Shown one piece after another: positions 7,454 to 13,559 of a DNA stretch of 15,720 nucleotides (within the stretch, counting starts at the first letter, position 1; the number at the start of each line of letters is the position of its first letter). The translations under genes were made by a program, and so were the position numbers. Source of the DNA: Candidatus Bathyarchaeota archaeon (GTDB lineage Archaea; Thermoproteota; Bathyarchaeia; Bathyarchaeales; Bathyarchaeaceae); contig JAGLRI010000012.1 in the NCBI GenBank assembly GCA_023136395.1, positions 1-15,720 of the forward strand, in the 5' to 3' direction. The notes beneath the pieces were generated by a model. It worked only from the letters and a program-made list of their open reading frames with translations, made no database searches and was not told the DNA's origin.

Positions 7454-7843
7454 TTAAGATATCCGCTGTACACGCCACATAAGATCGTTAAGGAGGTTTA
7501 TTAGTTGGGGGGCGCTCCTCGCCAAATCAGTGGCTGTTACAATTCCCATAACTTTTTCATTCTTAACTACAGGTAGTTTTTTAATTCGATTTTTCATCAT
7601 TATTTCAGCGGCTTCTTCAAGAGGAGCATCGTCCCTGATTGTAATGGGGGGAGTTGACATGATCTCCCTAGCCTTAATTATCGCAGGATCTATCCACGGC
7701 TCGATGATTTTCCGCATTATATCTCTCTCCGTTATAATGCCCACCGCCCTTCTCCTTTGAACTACAACGACTGAACCGATCTCAAATTTATTCATCTTTT
7801 GAATAACTTCAACAAGAGGGGAATCAGGGGTAACCGTTTTCAC
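7454..7843 (-). CDS. Two-CBS-domain protein (N terminus possibly frameshifted)
   Basis: The 129-residue frame encodes a CBS pair. The first domain ends in V-G-I-I-T-E-R-D-I-M and the second, starting around residue 60 with A-R-E-I-M-S-T-P-P-I-T-I, ends in M-G-I-V-T-A-T-D-L-A. Both keep the G-x-x-T-x-x-D ribose-phosphate motif, so adenine nucleotide or SAM sensing is plausible. The frame starts at GTG 7843 within what is normally the first strand of CBS1. Just upstream, GTG 7865 opens a different frame reading (V/M)-K-D-A-M-K-E, exactly the missing CBS start, and joins after a 2-nt loss (or 1-nt gain) near 7844. No Shine-Dalgarno precedes either start. The partner protein is unknown; the gene stands alone between rtcA and a divergent membrane gene. 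Confidence 0.85.
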   Translation of the reverse strand: MKTVTPDSPLVEVIQKMNKFEIGSVVVVQRRRAVGIITERDIMRKIIEPWIDPAIIKAREIMSTPPITIRDDAPLEEAAEIMMKNRIKKLPVVKNEKVMGIVTATDLARSAPQLINLLNDLMWRVQRIS

Positions 7844-7865
7844 ATTCTTTCATGGCATCCTTCAC
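7844..7865 (-). pseudogene. Displaced first codons of the CBS gene
   Basis: GTG at 7865 followed by six codons (K-D-A-M-K-E) matches the usual N terminus of CBS proteins but is out of frame with the downstream gene. One leftover base at 7844 precedes GTG 7843. Two missing bases would restore an M-K-E-N-V-K-T-V reading. It may be a sequencing or assembly error, or a real indel. Confidence 0.45.
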
Positions 7866-7917
7866 TAGAATAATTCCCGCTATCTATTCAACAACCTTTA
7901 CAAACGTTTCTTCCGAA

Positions 7918-7931
7918 ATTAGTAAACTAAT
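7918..7931. promoter_or_regulatory. Inverted repeat in divergent promoter region
   Basis: ATTAGT and ACTAAT arms are separated by AA, between the CBS gene and the divergent zinc-ribbon gene. This is the size of a small helix-turn-helix regulator site. It lies about 40 bases from a TATA-like AAATTTAT (7973-7980) of the plus-strand gene. Confidence 0.25.
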
Positions 7932-8034
7932 CTTTGACACATAAAGATATTTGACAATTTTAAGAACACAACAAATTTATCTAATAAAGACAAGATAAGG
8001 TGAAGTAAATAAAAACAAGATGAGGTGCAGTGCT

Positions 8035-8571
8035 ATGGCTGGTGGAGAAAGTATTTTCGACATGTTTTTACTCTTAATAATGTGTTGCTTAGCAATGTCT
8101 TTTCTTCGTAGACCTAGGTCTTCAGCAGCAGCAGAAGAAGAACGGATAAAGACTGACGTGTGGTTTGTTTCGTACGAGATTAACAAAGCTTTTGATACCC
8201 TCAATGATGAAACAAAGAGTTGGGAACAAAAAGAAAAGGAACAAGAAGAGGAAAAAAAACCCTCGAGATTGGTTTCCGTATTTGTAAAAAGAAAAGAGGA
8301 GGAAAGATTCGTTATTGAAGAGGCAATTTCACCACGACTAATTAATGTTGCAGATCCCAGGGAAGGAAAGATTACATTTGAATTAATCGAAGCAGAGGAA
8401 GGTGGTACGTTGATTGAAGTAAGTTACAGCCAAAAGGCTAGTGGCCGTATTCAAACACTTAAGGCTCAACTACCAATAAAGGTTCCTTTACAGAATGTGT
8501 GCAAATCATGTGGACGACCGGTTCTGTTAGACTTCACTGTCTGCCCATACTGCGGAAAGAAACTAAGTTGA
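8035..8571 (+). CDS. Membrane-anchored zinc-ribbon protein
   Basis: I do not recognise a named family. The 178-residue product starts with a single hydrophobic segment (about residues 8-24, F-D-M-F-L-L-L-I-M-C-C-L-A-M), followed by R-R-P-R, which suggests an N-terminal anchor with a cytoplasmic body. Then come a charged E/K-rich linker (around 64-78) and a beta-rich central region. The C terminus is a treble C-K-S-C-G ... C-P-Y-C-G zinc ribbon. The central strands (F-V-I-E-E-A-I-S to E-V-S-Y-S) could be a START/SRPBCC-like fold, but this is conjecture. The ATG at 8035 is chosen because GAGGTG (8022-8027) lies seven bases upstream; the ATG at 8020 overlaps that site. The next gene begins eight bases after its stop, so the two are probably cotranscribed. 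Confidence 0.75.
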   Translation: MAGGESIFDMFLLLIMCCLAMSFLRRPRSSAAAEEERIKTDVWFVSYEINKAFDTLNDETKSWEQKEKEQEEEKKPSRLVSVFVKRKEEERFVIEEAISPRLINVADPREGKITFELIEAEEGGTLIEVSYSQKASGRIQTLKAQLPIKVPLQNVCKSCGRPVLLDFTVCPYCGKKLS

Positions 8572-8578
8572 TGTTTTT

Positions 8579-8998
8579 ATGAATTCATTTCAATGGTGGA
8601 GAATCTTTGCTCACAGACATTGGATAACATTAAGCGTTAATGGCAAAAAAATTAGACTTTGTACCCGTTGTTCAGGTACGGTTGTAGGTTATTTTCTGTT
8701 AAAATATGTTTTTTTTCAAGGTTTTAAAATCTTCAATTCTCTAATTATTAACCATCAATTATTTCTCTGTATTCTTTTTGTTTTTCCAACAATATTAGAT
8801 TGGATAACTCAAACCTGGGATTGGAGAGAAAGTACAAACAATTTAAGATTGGTTACAGGCTTTCTTCTAGGCGTTAGCGCAGCTCTTTTCTCTCAAATAC
8901 CTCTTCCATACATATTTAGAAGGATTCTTTACACAAGCATTATCATTGGAGTCTTGAGTGTCGGTCTCTTAGGAAGAAGAATCCAAACAGCAAATTAA
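8579..8998 (+). CDS. DUF2085-like membrane protein
   Basis: The 139-residue protein has about four hydrophobic segments (near residues 34-50, 61-78, 90-108 and 114-132). It carries the features I associate with DUF2085: a histidine-rich start (A-H-R-H-W), L-C-T-R-C-S-G-T-V-V-G-Y around residues 27-38, a D-W-I-T-Q-T-W motif, and W-R-E-S-T-N-N-L-R-L-V-T-G-F-L-L-G around residues 82-98. The function of the family is unknown. The cysteine pair and histidines could bind metal. It follows the zinc-ribbon membrane protein with only seven intervening bases, which suggests a joint membrane role. The ATG at 8579 has no strong Shine-Dalgarno, and translation may couple with the upstream stop. Confidence 0.8.
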   Translation: MNSFQWWRIFAHRHWITLSVNGKKIRLCTRCSGTVVGYFLLKYVFFQGFKIFNSLIINHQLFLCILFVFPTILDWITQTWDWRESTNNLRLVTGFLLGVSAALFSQIPLPYIFRRILYTSIIIGVLSVGLLGRRIQTAN

Positions 8999-9014
8999 TT
9001 CAATTTTTCGTTGC

Positions 9015-9042
9015 TTTGCATGCAAACACGAAATAAATATTA
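9015..9042 (+). promoter_or_regulatory. 12-bp palindrome and TATA box upstream of MFS gene
   Basis: TTTGCATGCAAA (9015-9026) is a perfect palindrome ending four bases before AAATAAATATTA (9031-9042). The TATA element would start transcription near 9062, just before ATG 9069. A dimeric regulator bound to the palindrome would touch the BRE/TATA region. Found by eye only. Confidence 0.4.
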
Positions 9043-9068
9043 CGCTCGAAAAAAAGGCGGATAAACAA

Positions 9069-10304
9069 ATGCTTGAGAATTTCGTTAAATTTTTTAAAGA
9101 ATTGGATAGAAGAGTCAAAGTCACCATTGCAGGTATAGGTGTACACAACTGGAGTCAACGCTTATCCAGACAGTATAACCAGCTTTATGCTTATGGTTTA
9201 GGTGCAAATCCTGTAGAGTTGGGAATATTAAGTAGCATAGGTGCAGCAGCTAGTTCAATAGTTTCTGTTCCAATGGGTTGGGCTACTGAGAGATATAGCA
9301 TAAAAAGAGTTTTGCTTTTTGCATTATCTTGCACCGCCATGGTTGCGATTATTTATGCCTTAGCGGGGAACTGGTGGATGCTTATACCCGCTATAATTCT
9401 AGGTCGTATTGCCAATATCATGCCACTCACGGATATAATATTAATTAACTATTCAAAAACTAAGCAGAGTAGCACAGTAATGGGTTTCTCACGCACAATT
9501 TGGGCTATACCACGCATATTTGCACCGTTAATAGCAGCAGTGATCGTAACTAGCTTTGGAGGGATAAACACACAAGGTATCCGACCATTATATTACCTTC
9601 AGTTTGGCATGGTAATATTCGTTCTTCTTTTCATATCGGTTATGTTAAAAACTCAAATCGAGCCAAGAAAAAACAAAGGCAAGTCAGATTCAAAGAGAAC
9701 GGGGTTTATACAAGATTTTAGAGAATTGTTCACTGGCGAAAAATGGCTTAAGCGATGGATGATATTAAGGACTATCCGGCAGTTTGGCCAGAGATTAGCT
9801 ATGCCATTTATTTCACTTTGGATGGTAGAGATGAAGAATGCTACCCCTTATATTCTAGGCATAATGGGTACTGTAAGTACAATATTTTCTGTGTTTTTGC
9901 CCGTTTTCGCGGGAAGATTAGCTGATAAGATGGGTCGAAAAAAAGCATTCTATATTCTACGTCCCTTCATGTACTTGAGGACCATCGTACTAATACTTGC
10001 TCCAAAACCTGAATACCTGATCCTCGCGGGTATTTGTGAAGGAATCGGGCAGGCTAGTAATATTCCATTTCTCACCATGCATTGGGAAATGGTTCCAAAA
10101 GAGAAGAGAGGTAGGTGGTTAGGAATAAGAGGCCTCATTGAACTTTCAACGATTCCTGCAACTATTATTGGAGGCATCATGTGGCAACAAGGATTTATGA
10201 TGGAAGTCCTTCTACTTCCCATTATATTAGAAGCATTAATCGTCATGCCTATGTTATTTACTATCCCTGATACATTGAAAAAAGAAAATCAACAGACAAG
10301 CTGA
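9069..10304 (+). CDS. MFS transporter
   Basis: The 411-residue protein has about twelve hydrophobic segments in two halves, the usual size for the major facilitator superfamily. A motif-A-like loop appears in each half: G-W-A-T-E-R-Y-S-I-K-R-V near residues 75-86, and the stronger G-R-L-A-D-K-M-G-R-K-K-A near residues 280-291. A charged cytoplasmic loop (P-R-K-N-K-G-K-S-D-S-K-R) separates the halves near residue 200. The substrate is not evident; drug or metabolite efflux is possible. The ATG at 9069 is about 33 bases from a TATA element and follows AAGGCGGA at 9054-9061, so both a short leader and a weak ribosome-binding site are possible. It converges with tRNA-Phe and appears to be transcribed apart from the DUF2085 gene. 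Confidence 0.85.
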   Translation: MLENFVKFFKELDRRVKVTIAGIGVHNWSQRLSRQYNQLYAYGLGANPVELGILSSIGAAASSIVSVPMGWATERYSIKRVLLFALSCTAMVAIIYALAGNWWMLIPAIILGRIANIMPLTDIILINYSKTKQSSTVMGFSRTIWAIPRIFAPLIAAVIVTSFGGINTQGIRPLYYLQFGMVIFVLLFISVMLKTQIEPRKNKGKSDSKRTGFIQDFRELFTGEKWLKRWMILRTIRQFGQRLAMPFISLWMVEMKNATPYILGIMGTVSTIFSVFLPVFAGRLADKMGRKKAFYILRPFMYLRTIVLILAPKPEYLILAGICEGIGQASNIPFLTMHWEMVPKEKRGRWLGIRGLIELSTIPATIIGGIMWQQGFMMEVLLLPIILEALIVMPMLFTIPDTLKKENQQTS

Positions 10305-10382
10305 GCTAGGCTTTATACATTTAAACAGGTAAGAATGTTGATAACTTACTAGCTTTTCCGTTAAGTGGTGCCGCGGGCCGGA

Positions 10383-10412
10383 AACTCACGAACTGAGGTA
10401 AACTCATATCGT
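10383..10412 (-). other. tRNA-Phe intron 2, T-loop position 59/60, 30 nt
   Basis: The insert follows TTCAAA and precedes the final T of the T loop. It folds with the exons into a full bulge-helix-bulge: three-base bulges AA|A and TT|T, a four-pair central helix (U54-G, U55-A, C56-G, A57-U), then an inner CGA/TCG helix and a TGAG/CTCA stem with a five-base loop. Splicing endonuclease should recognise both junctions. Confidence 0.88.
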
Positions 10413-10434
10413 TTTGAACCGGCGACGCCTCGGT

Positions 10435-10449
10435 ATCCGGTATCTACAA
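10435..10449 (-). other. tRNA-Phe intron 1, anticodon loop position 37/38, 15 nt
   Basis: TTGTAGATACCGGAT lies between G37 and A38, the canonical archaeal site. A bulge-helix-bulge can be drawn with bulges AG|T and AT|A. Central pairs are C32-G, U33-G and G34-C, but A35 faces C, and the inner helix is only two pairs, so it is a relaxed splicing motif. The 3' part contains GATACCG, repeated directly across the splice junction. Confidence 0.85.
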
Positions 10450-10513
10450 CTTCAGCCGAGTGCTCTCCCAAGCTGAGCTACCGCGGCACGTAACCAACAC
10501 ATAGAGTATCATA

Positions 10514-10523
10514 TCTTTAAATT
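10514..10523 (-). promoter_or_regulatory. TATA-like box for tRNA-Phe
   Basis: AATTTAAAGA on the minus strand is centred about 32 bases before the tRNA 5' end, which predicts a short leader for RNase P to remove. Confidence 0.5.
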
Positions 10524-10545
10524 TTTCTTTCTAAAAGAGGTAAGT

Positions 10546-10553
10546 AAAAAAAA
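10546..10553 (-). terminator. T8 terminator after uL23
   Basis: Eight T residues on the minus strand begin one base after the uL23 stop codon. Archaeal RNA polymerase terminates at such T-runs, so the ribosomal operon likely ends here. Confidence 0.6.
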
Positions 10554-10554
10554 G

Positions 10555-10815
10555 TTATAGGATACCGAGTTTAATAGCTACATCTGTCGCTTTATATTCT
10601 GGGTCCAGCTTCACAAAGGCTTTTTTTTCCCCTCTATGCGTAATTGCAGTATTGACCTTGCTAACCCTCACTTCGTAAAGCTCTTCTACTGCTTTTTTAA
10701 TGTCCGTTTTAGTAGCTTTCATATTCACGATAAAAACGAGCTTGTTCTGCGTTTCGAGGATTCGACTTGTGGACTCAGTCATAAGCGGATAATATACTAT
10801 ATCATAGGAATCCAT
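10555..10815 (-). CDS. rpl23: Large ribosomal subunit protein uL23 (L23)
   Basis: The 86-residue protein has the archaeal uL23 pattern: an N-terminal Y-Y-P-L-M-T-E-S-T motif, N-K-L-V-F-I-V, K-A-T-K-T-D-I-K-K-A-V-E-E-L-Y (residues 33-47), V-x-K-V-N-T, and the C-terminal A-x-D-V-A-I-K-L-G-I-L. It binds 23S rRNA near the peptide exit tunnel. The ATG at 10815 lies three bases after the uL4 stop, and GGAGG within the last uL4 codons acts as its ribosome-binding site. It is the last gene of the unit: a T8 run follows at once, and the uL2 gene that normally comes next is replaced by tRNA-Phe. Confidence 0.95.
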   Translation of the reverse strand: MDSYDIVYYPLMTESTSRILETQNKLVFIVNMKATKTDIKKAVEELYEVRVSKVNTAITHRGEKKAFVKLDPEYKATDVAIKLGIL

Positions 10816-10818
10816 GTC

Positions 10819-11601
10819 CTACTTTCCTCCAAATAGTTTATCTAACTGCTCAATAGCCGAATTCGTCCAAACAGTGAGCCTCCCTGCATGCGTTCCAGGT
10901 GCTAGAAGCTCAGCATTTAAGCTATCAATATTAATAATATTTACTCCTGGGACATTACGGGCAGCTTTTACTATGCCTTCATCTTTAGTGACCACAAGTA
11001 AGGGTCCAATTGCTCGCTTCCTTCTTCGACCTCTCATCTTGCCCTTACCTGCACGAATCTTTACGCTTTCTTTAACTCTATAAACATCAGACCAAACTCC
11101 TAGTTTGATGAATGTCTCCTGAACCTCTTGGGTTCTTTTCAATCCCTGAACCGCATCAACGACAACCAATGGAAAGTCGGGGACATCATCTATTATGTGA
11201 CCTCGAGATGACACAATTTCTTTTGAAGCGGTGGCAGCTACAGCTGAACGCAGAGCCAGTCGCATTTCTTTCTTTGGAATTTTCTTTTTAATTTTCTTTT
11301 CAACTACTGGAGGATGCGTGGGACGACCACCCACCACGCTAGTGGCAAAAGCAGCCCTTCGACCGCCTCCCTTCACTCTGGGAATCCGTGACATTCCGTG
11401 GCCTACCCCCATAGATTCTGCCGTCGTTCGCTTACCAGAAAAGATATCTCGACCTTGTGGTTGGAAACGATGAGATTGAATCGCAAGAACAGCCCGTTTT
11501 ATGACGTCCAGTCTTAATGATGTTTTGAATATGGAAGGAAGACGTATTTTACCCACTACATTCCCATCGAGGTCGAAAATCTTAGCTGAAACCTTTCCCA
11601 C
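10819..11601 (-). CDS. rpl4: Large ribosomal subunit protein uL4 (L4, archaeal/eukaryal L4e type)
   Basis: The 260-residue protein matches archaeal L4. It has D-L-D-G-N-V-V-G-K-I-R-L-P-S-I-F at the N terminus, the long basic loop with G-M-S-R-I-P-R-V-K-G-G-G-R-R-A-A-F-A that reaches the exit tunnel (about residues 69-87), R-L-A-L-R-S-A-V-A-A-T, and the C-terminal L-A-P-G-T-H-A-G-R-L-T-V-W-T. It assembles early onto 23S rRNA. The GTG start at 11601 is preceded by GAGGGATG. The gene lies 14 bases after uL3 and is plainly cotranscribed with it. An ATG at 11607 is out of frame. Confidence 0.96.
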   Translation of the reverse strand: MGKVSAKIFDLDGNVVGKIRLPSIFKTSLRLDVIKRAVLAIQSHRFQPQGRDIFSGKRTTAESMGVGHGMSRIPRVKGGGRRAAFATSVVGGRPTHPPVVEKKIKKKIPKKEMRLALRSAVAATASKEIVSSRGHIIDDVPDFPLVVVDAVQGLKRTQEVQETFIKLGVWSDVYRVKESVKIRAGKGKMRGRRRKRAIGPLLVVTKDEGIVKAARNVPGVNIINIDSLNAELLAPGTHAGRLTVWTNSAIEQLDKLFGGK

Positions 11602-11615
11602 TATTCATCCCTCTT

Positions 11616-12623
11616 TTACCCCTGAGGTGACTCAAGGGATAGATAGGTTATTTTGGGTGGAGCATCGGAAACTATTCTTGGAGCACGAGCTGGATACCGA
11701 AATCGTATGAGTCGTTTCGTAGGTCCAGGAAGACTTCCATCCAAGAGAATGTAGTTTCCTCTGACAGGACCATACCTTAAAAATCCACCCTTAGGAGAAA
11801 CCTCTTGTCCATCTGTACCTATCTTCAAGACGCGCTTATTATACTCGGTTCTCTGGAAATACCCCATTTGACCCGCCCTCGGAACGGTATACAAAACCCG
11901 AGCGGGATGCCAAGGCCCGATGGACGCAACACCCCTTTTCGTCTTTCGTGATTTTCTAGGTAAGATTCTAACACCCCACCTTTTCACTGGACCCTGAAAA
12001 CCCTTTCCCTTTGTCACTGAACTAACATCAACAAACTGTCCATCCTTAAAAACATCTGTAACTGAAACGGTCTTACCCAACAATCCTCTTGCATATTCAT
12101 ACTGCTCATTCATGGAACCCCCATCAATCTTGATTTCCACCAAATCTGGCTTCTTCTTCGGAACCCCGGTTTGTCTAGGCTGCGTTGCAACTAAAAGACG
12201 AAACTCCACAATTTTTTCAAGGTTTTCCTCCATCTTCTTTAAACCGGGATCAGGATTGAAGTTTTCGGGTAAGATAATAGCACGACCAAGATCTTTAGGA
12301 GGATCCTTCATCCAAGCCTCTGTGAACGTTTTTAAACCAATCGGAGTTCTCACGTATGCTCGAAGGGCACACACCCAAATCGGAGGGGTTTCTACGACCG
12401 TCGTTGCATGAAGGGTTTCCTTACCGTAATCAGGTGAACCAATTTTATCCTCCAATATGAAAACATGGATCATACCCGCTTTATATCCCATAAACCCTAA
12501 CATTGTAGGACCAACCTCCACCTCAGGCCAAAAACGTATCCTACCAAACGCTCGAGCAGCTCTTCCCCTAGGCAAAAACGCAAGACTACCACGTTTCGGT
12601 GCACTTTTCTTTCGATGACCCAT
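11616..12623 (-). CDS. rpl3: Large ribosomal subunit protein uL3 (L3)
   Basis: The 335-residue protein is of normal length for archaeal/eukaryal L3. It begins with the basic M-G-H-R-K-K-S-A-P-K-R-G-S-L-A-F tail, then G-F-M-G-Y-K-A-G-M-I-H-V, and later V-T-K-G-K-G-F-Q-G-P-V-K-R-W-G near residues 205-219 and G-P-W-H-P-A-R-V, the extension that reaches the peptidyl-transferase centre. It is the first gene of the uL3-uL4-uL23 unit. The ATG at 12623 follows GAAGGA at a longer spacing. A TATA-like ATTTATAAC lies at 12668-12676. The gene is divergent from the RNase P pair. Confidence 0.96.
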   Translation of the reverse strand: MGHRKKSAPKRGSLAFLPRGRAARAFGRIRFWPEVEVGPTMLGFMGYKAGMIHVFILEDKIGSPDYGKETLHATTVVETPPIWVCALRAYVRTPIGLKTFTEAWMKDPPKDLGRAIILPENFNPDPGLKKMEENLEKIVEFRLLVATQPRQTGVPKKKPDLVEIKIDGGSMNEQYEYARGLLGKTVSVTDVFKDGQFVDVSSVTKGKGFQGPVKRWGVRILPRKSRKTKRGVASIGPWHPARVLYTVPRAGQMGYFQRTEYNKRVLKIGTDGQEVSPKGGFLRYGPVRGNYILLDGSLPGPTKRLIRFRYPARAPRIVSDAPPKITYLSLESPQG

Positions 12624-12667
12624 AGGTGCGTCCTTCTCTATTTCGTCTCTTTCAATAAGAGAGTTCA

Positions 12668-12676
12668 GTTATAAAT
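12668..12676 (-). promoter_or_regulatory. TATA box for the uL3-uL4-uL23 operon
   Basis: ATTTATAAC on the minus strand predicts a start site near 12647 and a leader of about 24 nt before ATG 12623. The remaining A/T-rich gap up to 12776 shows no RNA gene or ORF that I can support. Confidence 0.45.
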
Positions 12677-12776
12677 GTTGCGAATTTCAATTAGATAAAG
12701 AAAGATGACTTCTTTTCTAAGTTTATGCTTATATTTTTATATTATCCTAATAACTTCTAACACGAGAACTATTCAC

Positions 12777-12806
12777 TCGAACAGCGAATAATATAAGAAT
12801 GTTCGA
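12777..12806 (+). promoter_or_regulatory. TATA box inside a 7-bp inverted repeat, Rpp30 promoter
   Basis: TCGAACA (12777-12783) and TGTTCGA (12800-12806) are perfect inverted arms around a 16-base spacer. The spacer holds AATATAAG (12789-12796), a TATA box about 28 bases before ATG 12822. A protein bound to both arms would cover the promoter. Confidence 0.4.
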
Positions 12807-12821
12807 ATGTTGGATATTGCC

Positions 12822-13559
12822 ATGAGAAAGTTTGTGGATCTTAACTTAAGACCGTTGATTAGGGACATTGATCAAGTGGAAACAATGGTCAACAAATCTT
12901 CAGAGTTAGGATATCATTGTGTAGGTATATCCATTCCCCAAGGTGCTAAAAGAAAAGAGATTCGCATGTTAGAAAAGATATGCAACGACGTCGGTATAGA
13001 CCTCGCCACCAGAGTAGATCTTTTCCCTAAAACACCGCGGGAATTACTTTCAAATTTGCGTCGCGTTAGAAGGAGATTTGAAGTTGTATCAGTAATATGT
13101 GCTTCGAAACCTGTTGCAAGGCAAGCAGCTAAGGACCGTCGAGTTGACCTTTTATTATTCCCCACAGACTCGCGAAAACGATTCTTTGACTTAGCAGAAG
13201 CGAAACTTGCATCCGGGGTGTCGGCATCCCTCGAAATAACCACGGAACCCCTCCTCTTGTTGAGGGGAATCTCAAAAATTCGCCTTCTTTCCTGTTTGCG
13301 AAGAGAGGCAAAAATTGCTAAAAAGTTTAACGTACCCATCGTGGTTTCCAGCGGAGCAACAACAGAATACCTTCTAAGAACTCCTCAGGATAATGCTGCC
13401 CTTACCACACTCTTTGACCTAACACTCCCACGCAGGTTATGCGCCATTTCAGAAAATCCTAAGGCAATAATTGTGCGGAATAGAGGAAAGTTAAGTAAAG
13501 ATTATGTGGCTCCGAATGTTCGGGTTATAAGGAGAGGAAAACCATGCTCCAGCGTATAA
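12822..13559 (+). CDS. rnp3: RNase P protein component 3 (Rpp30)
   Basis: From ATG 12822 the product is 245 residues and starts M-R-K-F-V-D-L-N-L-R-P, as archaeal Rpp30 does. The protein has the TIM-barrel (PHP-like) features of the family: H-C-V-G-I-S-I-P near residues 31-38, V-D-L-L-L-F-P, L-E-I-T-T-E-P and K-F-N-V-P-I-V-V-S-S-G-A near residues 167-178. It binds the specificity/catalytic RNA with Pop5 and helps remove tRNA 5' leaders. An upstream in-frame ATG at 12807 would add five residues; the TATA at 12789-12796 predicts a start site near 12820, so a leaderless start at 12822 fits better. The last 16 bases overlap the Pop5 gene in another frame, which indicates translational coupling. 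Confidence 0.92.
   Translation: MRKFVDLNLRPLIRDIDQVETMVNKSSELGYHCVGISIPQGAKRKEIRMLEKICNDVGIDLATRVDLFPKTPRELLSNLRRVRRRFEVVSVICASKPVARQAAKDRRVDLLLFPTDSRKRFFDLAEAKLASGVSASLEITTEPLLLLRGISKIRLLSCLRREAKIAKKFNVPIVVSSGATTEYLLRTPQDNAALTTLFDLTLPRRLCAISENPKAIIVRNRGKLSKDYVAPNVRVIRRGKPCSSV

Larger units (their letters stand above)
10366..10487 (-). tRNA. tRNA-Phe(GAA) with two introns and encoded CCA
   Basis: The minus strand gives a complete cloverleaf after removal of two inserts. The acceptor is GCCGCGG with CCGCGGC, discriminator A and encoded CCA (10366-10368). The D arm is GCTC/GAGC, the anticodon stem CTCGG/CCGAG, and the loop CTGAAGA with anticodon GAA. The variable region is GCGTC, the T stem GCCGG/CCGGC and the T loop TTCAAAT. 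Exons are 10487-10450, 10434-10413 and 10382-10366, 77 nt in total. Without splicing neither the anticodon loop nor the T loop could form. A TATA-like element lies about 30 bases upstream (10514-10523), so it is transcribed independently of uL23. Confidence 0.93.

Noticed and set aside
7977..8204. Minus-strand 75-codon frame over the promoter and start of the zinc-ribbon gene
   Set aside because: It is antisense to a well-supported start with a Shine-Dalgarno, and the protein has no recognisable pattern.
10366..10487. Reading the interrupted tRNA as a pseudogene
   Set aside because: All stems pair perfectly once the two inserts are removed, CCA is encoded, and the larger insert has a full splicing motif.
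12914..13339. Minus-strand 141-codon frame within the Rpp30 gene
   Set aside because: It is a shadow of Rpp30; low-complexity arginine/serine content and no family features.
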